DNA from: Promicromonospora sp. Populi
GTDB lineage: Bacteria > Actinomycetota > Actinomycetes > Actinomycetales > Cellulomonadaceae
Assembly: GCF_041081105.1 (NCBI RefSeq)
Contig: NZ_CP163528.1
Location: 5,160,925 to 5,224,924, forward strand
Direction: 5' to 3'
Length of the DNA stretch: 64,000 nucleotides
A program made the position numbers and the translations under genes. The notes beneath the pieces were generated by a model that was given only the letters and a program-made list of their open reading frames with translations, searched no databases and was not told the origin of the DNA. Every line of letters starts with the position of its first letter. Position 1 is the stretch's first letter. This document shows positions 31,706-40,811 of the stretch, piece after piece.

Positions 31706-33346
31706 ATGAACGACGACGGCCGGACAACCGGCGACCTGCTCCTGCGCGGCGGCCTCATCGTGGACGGGAGCGGCGCGGCCCCGGCGACCGGCGACGTCCT
31801 CGTGCGCGCGGGCCGTATCGCCGGTGTGGGCGGGCGCATCGACGCCGACGGCGTGCGGGTGATCGACGCCGATGGGCTGGCCGTCGCGCCCGGGTTCATC
31901 GACATGCACGCCCACTCCGACCTAGCGGTCCTGGCCGACGGCGCCCACCTCGCGAAGGTCACGCAGGGCGTCACCACCGAGGTGGTCGGGCAGGACGGCA
32001 TCTCCTACGCGCCCGTCACCGACAGCACGATGGCGACCGTCCGCGAGCAGATCGCCGGCTGGAACGGGACGCCTGACGGGGTCGACTTCGCGTGGCGGTC
32101 CGTCGCGGAATACCTCGCGGAGATCGACCGGCGAGGCAGCGCCACGAACGTCGCCTACCTGCTGCCGCAGGGCGCCATCCGGATGAACGTGGTCGGCACC
32201 GGGGACGAGCGCGCCTCCGCGGCCGACCTCGCCGAGATGCGCGCCCAGGTGGACCAGGGCATGCGCGAGGGCGCGTTCGGCCTGTCGTCGGGTCTCACCT
32301 ACGTGCCCGGTATGTTCGCCAGCACGGACGAGCTGGTCGCGCTCTGCGAGGTGGTCGCGCGGCACGGCGGCTACTACTCGCCGCACCAGCGGTCCTACGG
32401 CGCGGGGGCGCTCGCGGCCTACGCCGAGATGGTCGAGGTCGCCGAGCGCGCGCGGTGCGCGCTGCACCTCACGCACGCGACGATGAACTTTCCCGAGAAC
32501 CGGGGGCGCGCGGGGGAGCTGCTCGCCCTGGTCGACCGGGCGATCGACGCGGGCGTGGACGTCACGCTCGACACGTACCCCTACCTGCCCGGTTCGACGA
32601 CGCTCTCCGCTCTCCTGCCGAGCCGCGCGGCCGTCGGCGGACCCGAGGCGACGCTCGCGCGCCTGCGTGACGCCGACCAGCGGGCCTGGATCGCGCACGA
32701 GGTGGAGGTGATCGGCAGCGACGGCTGCCACGGCGTTCCCGTCGACTGGGACACCATCGAGATCGCGGGGGTGCGCGACGCCGCGCTCGGCGATCGGGTC
32801 GGCCGCACCGTCGCCCGGATCGCGCTCGACGAGGCGCGCCCGCCGGCCGAGGTGTTCTTCGACCTGCTGCTCGCCGACCGGCTCGGCACGAGCATCCTGC
32901 AGCACGTCGGCGACGAGGGGAACGTCCGCGAGATCATGCGGCACCGCCGGCATACCGGGGGGAGCGACGGCATCCTGATCGGCGCCAAGCCGCACCCCCG
33001 CGGTTCGGGCACGTTCCCGCGCTACCTCGGCCGCTACGTGCGCGAGGAGGGGGTGCTGTCGCTCGCCGACATGATCGTGCACCTCGCGGCCCGCCCCGCC
33101 GCGCGCCTCGGCCTGCACGACCGGGGCCGGGTCGCCGAGGGGCTCGTGGCCGACCTGGTCGTCTTCGACCCGGCCACCGTGATCGACCGCGCGACGCCGG
33201 ACGACCCGCGCCGCACGGCTGACGGCATCCCCTGGGTCCTCGTGGGTGGGACGCCCGTGATCGAGGACGGCGCCCGCACCGACGTCCGCCCGGGCCGGGC
33301 CCTGCGCCACGGCGCGCGGGCCGCCGTCGTCCCGACGACCGCCTGA
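31706..33346 (+). CDS. N-acyl-D-amino-acid deacylase (D-aminoacylase)
   Basis: A 546-residue amidohydrolase. The N-terminal beta sandwich ends in APGFIDMHAHSDL with the HxH metal pair. FGLSSGLTYVPGMFAS is typical of the D-aminoacylase group, with LHLTHATMN and GSDGCHGVPVDW further on as metal and active-site segments. The enzyme removes acyl groups from N-acyl-D-amino acids. The start lies 36 nt from the divergent mannosidase start, so the two promoters overlap; no clear ribosome binding site is visible. Confidence 0.88.
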   Translation: MNDDGRTTGDLLLRGGLIVDGSGAAPATGDVLVRAGRIAGVGGRIDADGVRVIDADGLAVAPGFIDMHAHSDLAVLADGAHLAKVTQGVTTEVVGQDGISYAPVTDSTMATVREQIAGWNGTPDGVDFAWRSVAEYLAEIDRRGSATNVAYLLPQGAIRMNVVGTGDERASAADLAEMRAQVDQGMREGAFGLSSGLTYVPGMFASTDELVALCEVVARHGGYYSPHQRSYGAGALAAYAEMVEVAERARCALHLTHATMNFPENRGRAGELLALVDRAIDAGVDVTLDTYPYLPGSTTLSALLPSRAAVGGPEATLARLRDADQRAWIAHEVEVIGSDGCHGVPVDWDTIEIAGVRDAALGDRVGRTVARIALDEARPPAEVFFDLLLADRLGTSILQHVGDEGNVREIMRHRRHTGGSDGILIGAKPHPRGSGTFPRYLGRYVREEGVLSLADMIVHLAARPAARLGLHDRGRVAEGLVADLVVFDPATVIDRATPDDPRRTADGIPWVLVGGTPVIEDGARTDVRPGRALRHGARAAVVPTTA

Positions 33347-33441
33347 CCTACAAAGTCCCGGCCCCTTGAGCGAGTGCGCGAGTCCCGGCCCATGATGGGG
33401 GTGAGGGGACCGGATACCGAGAGCACAAGAAGGGCGAGACG

Positions 33442-33765
33442 ATGTCGAAGAAGCACACCCAGCAGGCCGAGCACACTGCGCGCGCCGGCGGGGGGCTCAA
33501 GAAGGCGATCACGCTGGTTGCGATCGCGCTGACGGTCGCAGCCGTCGTCAAGGAGCTGCGGAAGCCCGAGCCGGAGCGTGAGTGGCACGGCAAGATCGCG
33601 TCGGTGGTCCCGTACGAGCTCCGGGTCCCGACCATGGAGCGCGCCCGCGAGCGGCTGTGGAACCCCGACGCCCCGAGCCTCGTGGGACCGCGCGTGTTCG
33701 GCGTGGGCTGGTCGCTGAACGCGGGCAAGGCCGTGGCGATGGCACGCGAGAAGCTCGGCGTCTGA
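33442..33765 (+). CDS. Small membrane-anchored DUF5808-like protein
   Basis: A 107-residue protein with a basic N-terminus, one hydrophobic helix (about residues 20-40) and a soluble C-terminal part with WNPDAPSLVGPRVFGVGWSL, resembling the DUF5808 motif (a partly conserved GVGWSLNAG). The function is unknown. GGGCGAGACG upstream could be a weak ribosome binding site. A strong hairpin follows its stop. Confidence 0.7.
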   Translation: MSKKHTQQAEHTARAGGGLKKAITLVAIALTVAAVVKELRKPEPEREWHGKIASVVPYELRVPTMERARERLWNPDAPSLVGPRVFGVGWSLNAGKAVAMAREKLGV

Positions 33766-33773
33766 CCTGACCG

Positions 33774-33810
33774 GGACCCCGCCGCTCAGCGCGTCGGCGC
33801 GGCGGGGTCC
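33774..33810 (+). terminator. Strong bidirectional hairpin terminator
   Basis: GGACCCCGCCGC (33774-33785) and GCGGCGGGGTCC (33799-33810) form a perfect 12-bp stem with a 13-nt loop, 9 nt after the stop of the small membrane protein. It lies between that gene and the convergent PH-domain gene. Confidence 0.75.
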
Positions 33811-33870
33811 GCGTTCGCCTAGTCCGCGTTCGCCTAGTCTGCGTTCGCCTACTCTGCGTTCGCCTGGTCG
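33811..33870. repeat. Four tandem 15-bp repeats across a stop codon
   Basis: Units of GCGTTCGCCTRSTCB occur at 33811, 33826, 33841 and 33856. On the minus strand they encode the last residues of the PH-domain protein (QANAE) and three further ANAD/E-stop copies behind its stop codon. Confidence 0.8.
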
Positions 33871-35441
33871 GCGGCGGCGTTCGCTCTGACCGGCGCGCCG
33901 ACCAGGAACGGCCGGAGCAGGCCGGGGACGGCGGCGTCGGCGAGCGCGAGCCCGTCGGCCTCCGCGGCGTCGTACACGGCGTAGGCGCCGGTGCCCGCCG
34001 CGGTCGTGGCGAGGACCGTGATGAGCCCCGCCCGCCGCTGGAAGATCGACTGCCGCACGGTCCAGCCCACGATGCCGCGCCGCTGGAGCGCCACCGTCGC
34101 GCGGCGCACCGTGCCGCTGCGCGCGACCAGGTAGTCGCCGGCGAGCGTGTGGCCGAGCGCCCGGTAGGCGTCGTAAGCCAGCAGCACCGCCACCGGGATG
34201 AGCAGCAGTGTGGTGATCCAGGCCAGGTGGAGCAGCACGGGCGTGAGCACCGCGCCGAGCGCCACCAGGACTACTTCGGCAGCGACCACCACAGCGATCG
34301 CCCAGCGCAGCCGGCGCCCGAGCGCCGCCGTGGGATGCGGGGTGAGCGGGGCCGACGTCGGGGGAGCGGCGGGCTCGCGCAGCACGGCCGCCGCCACCTG
34401 GTTCGCGAGCTCCCGGGGCACTACGGGCAGGAGGGTCTTGCTCTCCGTCTTGTCCTCGTCGCTGGTGGAGAGCCCGGTCGCGACGGCGTCCACGCGCGCC
34501 CCGCCCGCCAGGCGGGCGGCGAGCGGCTCAACCAGCTCCACACCCCGCAGGCGGGACTCCTCCAGCGAGATCGACCGGGTGGTGAGCAGGCCGCGCCGCA
34601 CATGGAGCGTGCCGTCGGCCTGGCGGTCCAGCGTGTGGTTCCACCAGGTCTCGACCCAGATCGCCAGGGCGGCCACGCCGCCCACGATGAGCAGGCCCAC
34701 GGCCAGCGCCAGGGTGACGACCAGGAAGTGCGCGAGGCCGAACCAGGAGCCGACGATGCCGATCGCGCGCTCCTGCATGCCGAACCACTCCGCCACCTGG
34801 AGCGTGCCGCCCGCGGCGGCGGCGCCCAGCGTCGGGGTGAGGAAGGACAGCGGCGCGTACCGGATCCAGCCGCGGTCGAACCGGACCAGCGTCCCGTCGG
34901 CGGGCGCGTCCGGGCCGGCGGGACGCGCGGCGTGCGCCAGCAGGGTGGCGCGCAGCGCCTCGGCGGATGCGCGGCGCAGCGGCCAGAGGGTCACGGTGCC
35001 CTCCGCCCCGGCGTGCTCGCCCGTGCCCACCCGCACCGTGACCACACCGAGCACCCGCAGCACCGGGTCCGCGGTGAGGTCCACCGAGCGGATGCGCTCG
35101 CGGCGCAGGGCCAGGCGCTTGCGCCAGATGACGCCGGTGTGCACGTGGAACCGTTCGGCGTCGACGCGGAAGCGGGTGACGCGCCACATCCACTCGCCCG
35201 ACGCCGCCCCGGCGGCCACGATGAGCACGAACGGCGGCAGCACCCAGGCGAGCGCCGCGCCGATCGAGCTACCCACGGCCAGCCAGTACCCCGTGATGAG
35301 CGCCGCTCCCGCGGTGGGGCCCGCGGTGTAGATGGCGCCGACCAGGGCGGCCCGCCGGTCCAGCCGGTCCCACGCGGCGTCGTCGTCCGGAACGACGTCC
35401 TCGGAGACGAGGCCCTCTGGATCGGTCTCGGTTCCGGTCAC
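33849..35441 (-). CDS. PH-domain membrane protein, YdbT type
   Basis: This 530-residue protein has three bacterial PH (DUF304) modules separated by pairs of membrane helices. Repeated basic-aromatic segments occur, such as WRVTRFRVDAERFHVHTG, and helices cluster at about 30-70, 215-265 and 375-420. YdbT of Bacillus subtilis is the model; the role is probably at the membrane, and resistance to antimicrobial compounds has been reported for the family. The GTG start overlaps the stop of the YdbS-like gene. The C-terminus ends inside the tandem 15-bp repeats. Confidence 0.82.
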   Translation of the reverse strand: MTGTETDPEGLVSEDVVPDDDAAWDRLDRRAALVGAIYTAGPTAGAALITGYWLAVGSSIGAALAWVLPPFVLIVAAGAASGEWMWRVTRFRVDAERFHVHTGVIWRKRLALRRERIRSVDLTADPVLRVLGVVTVRVGTGEHAGAEGTVTLWPLRRASAEALRATLLAHAARPAGPDAPADGTLVRFDRGWIRYAPLSFLTPTLGAAAAGGTLQVAEWFGMQERAIGIVGSWFGLAHFLVVTLALAVGLLIVGGVAALAIWVETWWNHTLDRQADGTLHVRRGLLTTRSISLEESRLRGVELVEPLAARLAGGARVDAVATGLSTSDEDKTESKTLLPVVPRELANQVAAAVLREPAAPPTSAPLTPHPTAALGRRLRWAIAVVVAAEVVLVALGAVLTPVLLHLAWITTLLLIPVAVLLAYDAYRALGHTLAGDYLVARSGTVRRATVALQRRGIVGWTVRQSIFQRRAGLITVLATTAAGTGAYAVYDAAEADGLALADAAVPGLLRPFLVGAPVRANAAADQANAE

Positions 35442-35959
35442 GTCGCGTCCTCGGGGGTGGCCTGGGTGGCGAGCGTGAGGTCAGCGGCCAGGGCGGCGGC
35501 CGTCTCGGCGTCGAGCCCCTCGACCTTGACCGCGCCCTTGGCCGACGCCGTCGTCACCGTGAGCGTCGCCAGCCCGAAGCGCTGCTCCAGCGGCCCCCGG
35601 ACCGTGTCGACGGTCTGGATGCGCGACAGCGGCGCGACCCGCCACTCCTGGAAGAACCACCCGGTGCGGGTGTAGACGGCGTCCTCGGTGACCTCCCAGC
35701 GGTGGTGGCGGAACCACAGCCGGGGCAGCGCGATCACCCAGGCCGCCCCGAGGACCAGCAGCACCCCGGCGGGCACGAGGAACCACCACCGTGCCGGCGG
35801 GATCAGCACGCCCAGCACCGCCAGGACCGCCACGGGGACGCCGGCCCACAGGACGAGCTGCACGGACCACCACCCCACGGCGCGGGGGTCCACGGCGTTC
35901 CGTGGGGGACGCAGGCTCAGGGCCTGGTTGTGGCTGTCGTCGGTCTTCGGCGTCGTCAC
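35438..35959 (-). CDS. PH-domain membrane protein, YdbS type
   Basis: The 173-residue protein has two membrane helices (about 30-75) and one DUF304/bPH2 domain with WFRHHRWEVTEDAVYTRTGW and PLSRIQTVDTVRGPLEQRFG, the latter being the most conserved part of the family. Its stop overlaps the start of the larger YdbT-like gene (GTGA), the usual two-gene arrangement, so the two products probably form a complex. Confidence 0.85.
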   Translation of the reverse strand: MTTPKTDDSHNQALSLRPPRNAVDPRAVGWWSVQLVLWAGVPVAVLAVLGVLIPPARWWFLVPAGVLLVLGAAWVIALPRLWFRHHRWEVTEDAVYTRTGWFFQEWRVAPLSRIQTVDTVRGPLEQRFGLATLTVTTASAKGAVKVEGLDAETAAALAADLTLATQATPEDAT

Positions 35960-36034
35960 CGCCCCATGCTCCCAGGGGCCACGGCCGGGAGCAACGGATT
36001 GAACTCCCCGCCGCCCGCGTGCGGCAGGTGCCGC

Positions 36035-36751
36035 TCAGGCGGTCAGCCCGAGCAGCACCGGGAGGAGGGTGCCGAGGCCGTTGTTGACGCCGTGCACGAT
36101 CACGCCGGGCCACACGGAGCGGGTGCGAACGAACAGCAACGCACTGATCAGGCCGACGACGACCGCGGGCGCCAGCGCGAGGTTGATCCCGTGCGCGAGC
36201 GCGAACACCAAGGTGCTCACCACGACGCTGATCCACACGCCGTAGCGGCCCAGCGCGTTGGTGAGCACGCCGCGGAACGCGAACTCCTCGCCGATGGGGG
36301 TGAGCACCGCGATGAACAGGAGCTGGAGCGTCAGCGCGAGCGCGCCGCCCGCGGCGGCGGACCGGTAGTCGCCCTGGGGATCCCCGGCGAGGCCGCCGGT
36401 GATCGCGACGACAACGAGGACCACGAGCCGCGTCACCAGCAGCGCGACCAGCCCGAGCCCCACGCTGATCAGCACCCACCTACCGCTGATGCGCCGGACG
36501 CCGAACGCAGACCAGCTGCGCAGCCGCAGGGCGTAGGCCCCGAAGAACGCGGCGAGCCCCATGACTCCGGAGAGCGCGGCGAGCGCGAGCCCGCGAGCGA
36601 TCGCGGAGTCCTCGGTGGCCTGCAGGATCGGCCCCGGGGCGACCAGGAACACGACCACGTACACGGCCGCGGCCACGCCGATCTCGGGCCAGCCGGGACG
36701 GTGGGTCGCGCCCACGCGGGACGGGGCAGCGGGTAGGGGGCTGGTGGTCAT
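36035..36751 (-). CDS. CPBP-family intramembrane glutamic protease
   Basis: A 238-residue polytopic protein of the CAAX-protease/bacteriocin-processing family. The motifs are GEEFAFRGVL (paired catalytic glutamates and Arg), FALAHGINLAL and VIVHGVNNGLG, with the two conserved histidines. Roles in this family include prenyl-protein processing and bacteriocin self-immunity; neither is shown here. GAGGAGA lies upstream of the ATG at 36751. Confidence 0.87.
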   Translation of the reverse strand: MTTSPLPAAPSRVGATHRPGWPEIGVAAAVYVVVFLVAPGPILQATEDSAIARGLALAALSGVMGLAAFFGAYALRLRSWSAFGVRRISGRWVLISVGLGLVALLVTRLVVLVVVAITGGLAGDPQGDYRSAAAGGALALTLQLLFIAVLTPIGEEFAFRGVLTNALGRYGVWISVVVSTLVFALAHGINLALAPAVVVGLISALLFVRTRSVWPGVIVHGVNNGLGTLLPVLLGLTA

Positions 36752-36910
36752 CGAGCTGTCTCCTCGGGTGTTGCTGTGTGATCGGGACAGTAGCCCGCAA
36801 GGTGCGGCCGCGCGCGTGGTCGATCGGTTGCCCTGGATCAGGGCAGGTCACGGGCGTATCCGGGGCGCCTGGCGGGTGTACGGTCCAGATGACAGCCATC
36901 GGAGGCAGCC

Positions 36911-37111
36911 ATGAAGCTAGGTCTGATCTTGGTCGGCGCCGTCCTCGCCCTCATGGGCAGCGTGTTCACGCTGCAGGGGCTCGGGTACCTCGCCGGCAGC
37001 ACGATGACGGGCGTGACGATGTGGGCGATCATCGGGCCGATCCTGGCCGTCGTCGGGATCGTGCTGATCGTCTGGGGCGCACGAAGGGGCAGGCCCGGCA
37101 CTCCCGGCTGA
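36911..37111 (+). CDS. Small two-helix membrane protein
   Basis: A 66-residue protein with two hydrophobic helices (about 1-28 and 36-58) and a short basic tail. GGAGGCAGCC precedes the ATG, so it is clearly translated. No function was recognised; similar small proteins occur widely in actinobacteria. Confidence 0.75.
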   Translation: MKLGLILVGAVLALMGSVFTLQGLGYLAGSTMTGVTMWAIIGPILAVVGIVLIVWGARRGRPGTPG

Positions 37112-37315
37112 ACGCTGCCTGGACTGAGGCTGGTTCAGCAGGTGGCGTGGCATATTGGGTCCGGATCGTGACCGTCACGGAGTTGACCGGAAGCGGACCT
37201 CCTGGCACCTTCCTTCCTGAGCACAACCCCCCGGGCGTTGCAGGCGTCCGGCGTCGAGTGTGCCGCCTGGGGGCAGGTCGGACCCCACGCAAGCACACGT
37301 TCAAAGGAGCGCCCA

Positions 37316-38299
37316 GTGCGACGCAAGTTTCCTCTCGTGATGGCAGCCGCGGCTGCGGTCGTGACCCTGGCTGCGTGCAGCCCCACCTCGGCCGCGTCCG
37401 GGGACGCATCCGACGGGCCGCTGACCCCCGTCACGGTCGGTGTCATCCCGATCGTGGACGTCGCCCCGGTCTACCTGGGCGTCCAGGAGGGCATCTTCGA
37501 GGACCACGGGCTGGACGTCACCCTTGCGCTCGCGCAGGGCGGAGCAGACATCGTGCCGGCCGTCGTCAGTGGCGAGTACCAGTTCGGCTTCAGCAACGTG
37601 ACCTCGCTCCTGGCGGCGTCCGTCGGGGGCCAGCCGCTCAAGGTCGTGACCCCGGGGGCCTTCTCCACGGGTCAGCCTGGCGATGACTTCGGCGCCGTGG
37701 TCGCACGCGCCGACTCGGAGATCGCGAGTGCGGTGGACCTGCCCGGCCATACGGTGGCGGTCAACTCCCTCAACAACATCGGCGACACGACGATCCGCTA
37801 CGTGGTGGACAACGCCGGTGGCGACCCGGCAGCAATCGAGTTCGTCGAGATGCCGTTCCCCGACATGCCGGCTGCCGTGGCCGGGGGTCAGGTCGACGCC
37901 GCATGGGTGGTGGAACCGCACCTGACCCGGGCGGTGCAGGAGGGCGCCAAGATCGTCAGCTCCAACTTCGTCGACACCAACGCCGACCTCCTCGTCGCGG
38001 CCTACTTCACGTCCGACGACGAGATCGCGCAGGACCCGGACACCGTCGAGGCTTTCACGGCGGCCATGGAGGAGTCCCTGACGTTCGCCCAGGAGCACCC
38101 GGCCGAGACCCGTGCCGTTCTCGACACGTACACCGAGATCGACCCGGTCGTGAAGGAGGTCATGACGATGCCCCGCTTCGCATCGGAGCTCGACGCGTCG
38201 TCGCTCCAGCTGCTGGCCGACCTCGGCCTGCAGTACGGCATGTTCGACGAGGCCGTCGACTCGAGCCGGCTCCTGCCTTCGCCCACGCCGGCGGGGTAG
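37316..38299 (+). CDS. NMT1/THI5-type ABC substrate-binding lipoprotein (orphan)
   Basis: This 327-residue lipoprotein has a leader ending in LAAC, then VGVIPIVDVAPVYLGVQEGI, the usual opening of nitrate/sulfonate/taurine or HMP-precursor binding proteins. GEYQFGFSNVTSLLAA and AVNSLNNIGDTTIRYV are the ligand-pocket regions. GTG 37316 follows AAAGGAG at 7 nt; an earlier in-frame start is rejected. No permease or ATPase gene lies beside it, so its transporter is encoded elsewhere or it is a sensor-type protein. Confidence 0.85.
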   Translation: MRRKFPLVMAAAAAVVTLAACSPTSAASGDASDGPLTPVTVGVIPIVDVAPVYLGVQEGIFEDHGLDVTLALAQGGADIVPAVVSGEYQFGFSNVTSLLAASVGGQPLKVVTPGAFSTGQPGDDFGAVVARADSEIASAVDLPGHTVAVNSLNNIGDTTIRYVVDNAGGDPAAIEFVEMPFPDMPAAVAGGQVDAAWVVEPHLTRAVQEGAKIVSSNFVDTNADLLVAAYFTSDDEIAQDPDTVEAFTAAMEESLTFAQEHPAETRAVLDTYTEIDPVVKEVMTMPRFASELDASSLQLLADLGLQYGMFDEAVDSSRLLPSPTPAG

Positions 38300-38314
38300 C
38301 GCGACGTCGTCAGG

Positions 38315-38334
38315 CCGCCCCGTGGGGCGGTTTT
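38315..38334 (+). terminator. Rho-independent terminator
   Basis: CCGCCCC (38315-38321) and GGGGCGG (38324-38330) form a 7-bp stem with a 2-nt loop followed by TTTT, a classical terminator 15 nt after the stop of the substrate-binding protein. Confidence 0.85.
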
Positions 38335-38783
38335 CAGTCCATCGACAGCTCTGCCCAGATGACGCGGGTTGATGCCCGACCGGTCAGGACGAACCCGGCG
38401 AGAATCTCGCGCGCTTGAGCAGGTGTCATCGTCATCGTCTCCGGCTCGACGGCGTAGGTGCCACCGGGACGCTCGAAGCGCAGCTTCTCGTCGTCGCCGA
38501 CCGGTAGGCCGCCGATGGCGTAGTGCCCCACGCCATCGATATGGACGAGGACCCGGGAGCGGGTGGGGTGCCCCATCAGGACCTGCATCATCATGGGGCG
38601 ATCCATCGGAAGCTCGACGTCCCAGAGATCGACCTCGAACAACCCGCCGAAGATCTCTGCATCGGCCACTGCGAGGTCGTAGGCGCGCCGAAAACCTTCG
38701 GCGCCCTTGAACTCCAGTCGGATCGCACCGTTCCCGGGCGTTCCCCAGGACATGATGTATGAGCGAGAGATGGCTGTGCCCAC
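38334..38783 (-). CDS. Imm1-like immunity protein (orphan)
   Basis: The 149-residue protein has the C-terminal pattern of the Imm1 polymorphic-toxin immunity family: AREILAGFVLTGRASTRVIW (about 127-146), preceded by VLVHIDGVGHYAIGG. Imm1 proteins neutralise toxins secreted by the same or neighbouring strains. No toxin gene is adjacent. A GTG at 38783 gives the longest form; the ATG at 38753 gives 139 residues and neither has a good ribosome binding site, so the start is uncertain. Confidence 0.6.
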   Translation of the reverse strand: MGTAISRSYIMSWGTPGNGAIRLEFKGAEGFRRAYDLAVADAEIFGGLFEVDLWDVELPMDRPMMMQVLMGHPTRSRVLVHIDGVGHYAIGGLPVGDDEKLRFERPGGTYAVEPETMTMTPAQAREILAGFVLTGRASTRVIWAELSMD

Positions 38784-38858
38784 TTTCTTGATGGGGCTTC
38801 ATCAGGTTGCTGCTCATAGGGAGGCGACGACGGTCGGAATCTGACGGTTTGCGGCCTG

Positions 38859-39514
38859 CTAATCGGCTCGCACGCGTTTGGTGTCGTACGCCCACACCGC
38901 GATCTCGACGCGGTTGCGAGCGCCGAGCTTGGTCAGCAACGACGCGACGTGGGTCTTGACCGTGCTCAGGCCGACAAAGAGCTCGGTGGCGATCTCGGCG
39001 TTGGTCCGGCCCCGTGCGACCAGCACGAGCACCTCCTCCTCGCGCCCGGTGAGGGGAGCGGTGGGCTGGACCGGTACCACCGGCGTCCGGTCGGCGAAGG
39101 TCGCCAGCAGCCGGCGGGTGACGTTGGGGGCGATCAGCGCGTCCCCGTTGGCCGCTGCGTGGATGGCCTGCACGAGGAGCTGTGGCCCGGCGTCCTTGAG
39201 CAGGAAGCCGCGGCGCCGGCGCGCAGGGCGCCGAGGACGTACTCGTCGAGGTCGAAGGTGGTGATCACGACGACCGCCATCGGGTCCGCCACGTCCGGCC
39301 CGGCCAGGCGTCGCGTCACCTCGACGCCGTCGAGCCCGGGCATCCGGATGTCGACGAGGAGGACATCGGGACGCAGCCGGGTCGCCAGGTCGAGCGCTGC
39401 GAGCCCGTCTGCTGCCTCGCCCACGACCTCGAGGTCGGGTTGCGCGCCGAGGATCATCGCCAGCCCGGTCCGGACCAGGTCCTGGTCGTCGGCTACGACA
39501 ACACGGATGCTCAT
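38859..39514 (-). pseudogene. NarL/LuxR response regulator broken by a frameshift
   Basis: The N-terminal receiver part reads from ATG 39514 ([17 protein letters not shown], phosphoacceptor Asp55) to GALRAGAA and then leaves frame. The expected continuation [15 protein letters not shown] and the LuxR domain ([20 protein letters not shown]) follow in another frame to a stop at 38859. A single missing C at about 39208-39209 (plus strand) explains the break. The start overlaps the stop of the kinase gene at 39511. Either the gene is inactive or the sequence has an indel error; everything else looks intact. Confidence 0.8.
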
Positions 39515-40650
39515 GCCGACGCTTCCACCGGCAGCACGGCCTCGACCACCCAGCCACCCTCGGGCCCCGGGCCCGCGGAGAGCGATCCTCCGAGGAGCTG
39601 GGCGCGTTCGGACATGCCCAACAGGCCAAACCCAGGCTCTGGGGCCGGCCCCGGCTCGGTCTGTCCGTCGTCGCTGACCCGCAGTCTGACGGCCTTGCCC
39701 TCCCGGCATACGTCGATCCCCACGCGGGTCGCGTTCCGGGCGTGCCGTAGGGCGTTGGTCAGAGCCTCCTGCGCAAGCCGGTAGAGCGCGGCGTCCACGG
39801 GTCCTGACAGCTGGGTCAACGAACCTGCCAGCGAGACCTCGACGGTGGGCGTCGCGTCAGCGCGCGCCAGAGCAGGCAGGTCCGCGACACCCGGCTGCGG
39901 TGAGTAGGCGACGGCTTCGTCCTCACGCAGCACCCGCACCATGGATCTCATCTCCGCGAGGGTCCGCGACGCTTCGGACTCGATCGCGGCCAGGACCTGG
40001 GCAGCCTTCTCCGGCTGGCTGCCGGCGACCACACCACCGGCCTGCGCCTGCACCGCGATGGCGGAGACGTGGTGGGCCACGGTGTCGTGCAGCTCGCGCG
40101 CCAGCGCCACCCGCTCCTGGTTGCGGATCTCGCGCTGTTGGCGATGCCAGAGGTCCGCGCGGTAGCGGAACACCGCCGCGAGGGCGACGAGCAGCAGCAG
40201 GAGGACGCTCCCGCCGAAGACGTCGGTCCAGCCCGCTGAGGTGGCGTACATGCCCAGAGCGACGACGACCGTCACGAACGCTGTCCCCAGGACCATCTCC
40301 CGGCCCGAGCCCCACCGCACCAGGGAGTAGAGCAGGATCAGGTCGGCCATCATGGAGTAGAGGCCGAGGTCCCCGGTGTGGGCAGTCAGCTGGAGAACCG
40401 AGAGCAGCCCGGCGACGCCCCACCCGGCCAGGGCGGCGATCAGCGGGCGGCCCCGCCGCCAGAGCAGGGCAGGCACCACCGCAAGGGCGAGCACCGTCAC
40501 AAGGGGTCGCCAGGCCAAGTCCGGCCGAACGATGCCCTCGACCAAGGCGGCGGCGGCAAACACACCCACCAGCAGCCAGTCGAGACGACCGATGGTTGGG
40601 ACGTCGGCAGGCCGCGGCTCATGCCAGAGGGAACGCCGGACAGTGGCCAC
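39511..40650 (-). CDS. Sensor histidine kinase, NarL-partner type
   Basis: This 379-residue kinase has about six membrane helices in residues 24-163, a HisKA_3 domain with His188 in [15 protein letters not shown], and a HATPase_c domain with [13 protein letters not shown] and [24 protein letters not shown] (40656-40661 on this strand) lies 6 nt before the GTG start, so the mRNA is probably leaderless. It is co-transcribed with the frameshifted response regulator, without which it may have no partner. It is divergent from the DUF6326-like gene. Confidence 0.88.
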   Translation of the reverse strand: MATVRRSLWHEPRPADVPTIGRLDWLLVGVFAAAALVEGIVRPDLAWRPLVTVLALAVVPALLWRRGRPLIAALAGWGVAGLLSVLQLTAHTGDLGLYSMMADLILLYSLVRWGSGREMVLGTAFVTVVVALGMYATSAGWTDVFGGSVLLLLLVALAAVFRYRADLWHRQQREIRNQERVALARELHDTVAHHVSAIAVQAQAGGVVAGSQPEKAAQVLAAIESEASRTLAEMRSMVRVLREDEAVAYSPQPGVADLPALARADATPTVEVSLAGSLTQLSGPVDAALYRLAQEALTNALRHARNATRVGIDVCREGKAVRLRVSDDGQTEPGPAPEPGFGLLGMSERAQLLGGSLSAGPGPEGGWVVEAVLPVEASA

Positions 40651-40811
40651 GGCTCCAGCCTAGAGATCGGCGCGCCTCGGCGTATCCGCCGAAAGAACGA
40701 GCGAGAGGTCATGCCATCGGCCAGGCAACTGCGGCCTCCGGGCGGATCTGCCCGCCGCCGGGCTCGGCGATCGTGGACGCACCGATCCTCACCACAACAA
40801 CGGAGCCCACG

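Noticed and set aside
39900..40811. Upstream extension of the DUF6326-like frame
   Set aside because: It runs antisense through the kinase gene with an Arg/Pro-rich translation; the membrane protein starts at ATG 40812.
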